A stretch of 6,320 nucleotides of DNA from Bacteroidota bacterium. Lineage in GTDB: Bacteria > Bacteroidota > Bacteroidia > JAADEI01. The notes under the pieces are model-generated. The model worked only from the letters and a program-made list of their open reading frames with translations. It was not told the origin of the DNA and searched no databases. A program made the translations under genes and the position numbers. Shown here in pieces: positions 5,291 through 6,320 of this stretch. Every line of letters begins with the position of its first letter. The stretch's first letter is position 1. Where the stretch lies: contig JAJRPU010000118.1 of the NCBI GenBank assembly GCA_024280615.1, positions 1-6,320 on the forward strand, in the 5' to 3' direction.

Positions 5291-6320
5291 ATGACTTCAC
5301 AAATAAGAACAAGTTTAACGTGGCTTTTGGTTGCATTTCTGTTTATGAACACCACTCAGTGGCTCCTTTTCCTTGTGTTCATTTGGTTCCTCAACAGCCT
5401 TCCCGAAACAAAAAATTGGTTTGACTTGCTTTATCTGAGCATAACTGTTTTGGGCTTGTATTGGTCGTTGCATGGTGGGACAATCATTGACCGCTTTCCA
5501 AGACGGAAATTGCTTATGATTGCTGTCTCGCTTTATTCCCTCGTTCTTGTTATAGGCACTGGCATAGCCTTCGCTTTCAATTCAGCATTGCCCTATGTGT
5601 TTGTAGGATTGTTTGTTCCTTTAACCATTCTGGCAACCATCTTCTATCCCTCCATTTATGCACTTGGGCAATCAATGGTATCTCCGCAATGGTATGCAAA
5701 ACTCAATATATGGATAGAGCTCTCAGGACAGATAGCAGCCATGTCCTCTGGGTTCATCTCAACCCTCCTGTTTGAGAAGTTTGCCACACCAGAAAAGGTC
5801 TTAGGTGTTGCATCACTCCTATTCATCGGTTCTGTGATAATTATGGTCATTGCCCTGTGGAAGTTTATTACCGAGACATATGTTCCGCCGAGGCAGTCCA
5901 CAGCATCTGTTTTTGACCGATTGCGGGACGCTTTTTCATTCTTGAAGCAAAGACCTTTTCTGTTTATCTTTGGAATCACTTCATACATGATTTTCCTCGT
6001 TACACTCCTAGATTCGTTTTATGTAATGCCTGCTTTCGTGGACAGAGTACTAAATGCTCAGGGACAGGTCTATACATTTTCAGAAGGGCTTTTTGGGGCA
6101 GGAGCAGTAACCGTAGCACTCCTCCTGTGGAAATTCGGCACTGGAACCATCCCTCTTAGGATATTAATTTTGCTTTTCACAGTGGGAATAAGTTACGTAT
6201 TCCTTGGCTTAATGCCCACAGTAACTCTCTTCCTAATCCTTAGATTTTTCTATGGATTTGCCAATGGAGGAGCCCGAGTGATGAGACTAACATACTTGTT
6301 TCATAGGGTTCCCAACCACC
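5291..6320 (+). CDS. MFS transporter, partial (3' end outside window)
   Basis: This is an inner-membrane major facilitator superfamily permease, open from the ATG at 5291 to the right edge (343 codons seen; a full protein would be about 400-430). Hydrophobic helices are visible at about 11-34, 45-61, 75-97, 100-124, 141-163, 169-192, 224-246, 264-282, 288-306 and 309-327. The loop after TM2 carries MFS motif A: GGTIIDRFPRRK (62-73), with the conserved Gly, Asp-Arg and Arg-Arg. The TM6-TM7 cytoplasmic linker (about 193-222) ends with DRLRDAFSFLKQRP, typical of the MFS_1/MFS_3 group of drug or siderophore exporters, and the last residues HRVPNH resemble the VPNxxxGR segment of that group. The substrate cannot be told. 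The start at 5291 gives a short cytoplasmic tail before TM1; ATG 5345 would cut into TM1. It is divergent from recX, 22 bp from its chosen start. Confidence 0.9.
   Translation, partial: MTSQIRTSLTWLLVAFLFMNTTQWLLFLVFIWFLNSLPETKNWFDLLYLSITVLGLYWSLHGGTIIDRFPRRKLLMIAVSLYSLVLVIGTGIAFAFNSALPYVFVGLFVPLTILATIFYPSIYALGQSMVSPQWYAKLNIWIELSGQIAAMSSGFISTLLFEKFATPEKVLGVASLLFIGSVIIMVIALWKFITETYVPPRQSTASVFDRLRDAFSFLKQRPFLFIFGITSYMIFLVTLLDSFYVMPAFVDRVLNAQGQVYTFSEGLFGAGAVTVALLLWKFGTGTIPLRILILLFTVGISYVFLGLMPTVTLFLILRFFYGFANGGARVMRLTYLFHRVPNH

Noticed and set aside
5269..5355. Longer recX starting at 5355 (184 aa)
   Set aside because: The extra 29 residues overlap the divergent MFS coding sequence and have no RecX-like character; starts at 5268 or 5250 fit the family.
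5656..5988. Minus-strand open frame of 110 aa
   Set aside because: It is the shadow of the MFS gene, whose plus-strand reading shows helices and motif A; the minus product has no recognisable features.

Overview
The window looks like a member of the Bacteroidota/Chlorobi (FCB) group. Four things point there: a type IX secretion (T9SS) C-terminal sorting domain in one protein, four consecutive exported proteins whose predicted mature N-terminus is Gln (the Bacteroidetes 'Q-rule'), a perfect TAnnTTTG -7 promoter box, and start codons preceded by A-rich sequence instead of Shine-Dalgarno motifs. I cannot name the species.

Layout: Positions 1-4699 hold four minus-strand genes read in the order 4699->2945, 2932->1166, 1055->330 and 273->beyond the left edge. 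Every one begins with a signal peptide. They encode a 584-aa exported protein with weak propeller-like repeats, a 588-aa exported protein with a T9SS sorting domain, a 241-aa probable outer-membrane beta-barrel, and a small exported protein started by TTG and cut by the window edge. The first two genes are 12 bp apart and surely co-transcribed. The others follow at 110 and 56 bp and probably belong to the same unit. Positions 4801-5268 hold recX on the minus strand (regulator of RecA). Positions 5291-6320 hold the 5' part of a major facilitator superfamily (MFS) transporter on the plus strand, divergent from recX and cut by the right edge.

How the genes fit together: recX and the MFS gene look like ordinary chromosomal genes, with about 45% GC in the lines counted. 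The exported cluster is AT-richer (25-37% GC in the lines counted) and its proteins belong to no family I recognise. The cluster appears to build envelope or surface proteins. Its functions are unknown.

The most interesting signal is a perfect five-copy heptanucleotide repeat (CCAGTAA, 4651-4685) inside the signal-peptide codons of the first gene of this cluster. Seven is not a multiple of three, so gain or loss of one unit puts the gene out of frame, with a stop codon close by in both cases. This is what a phase-variation switch on an exported protein would look like.
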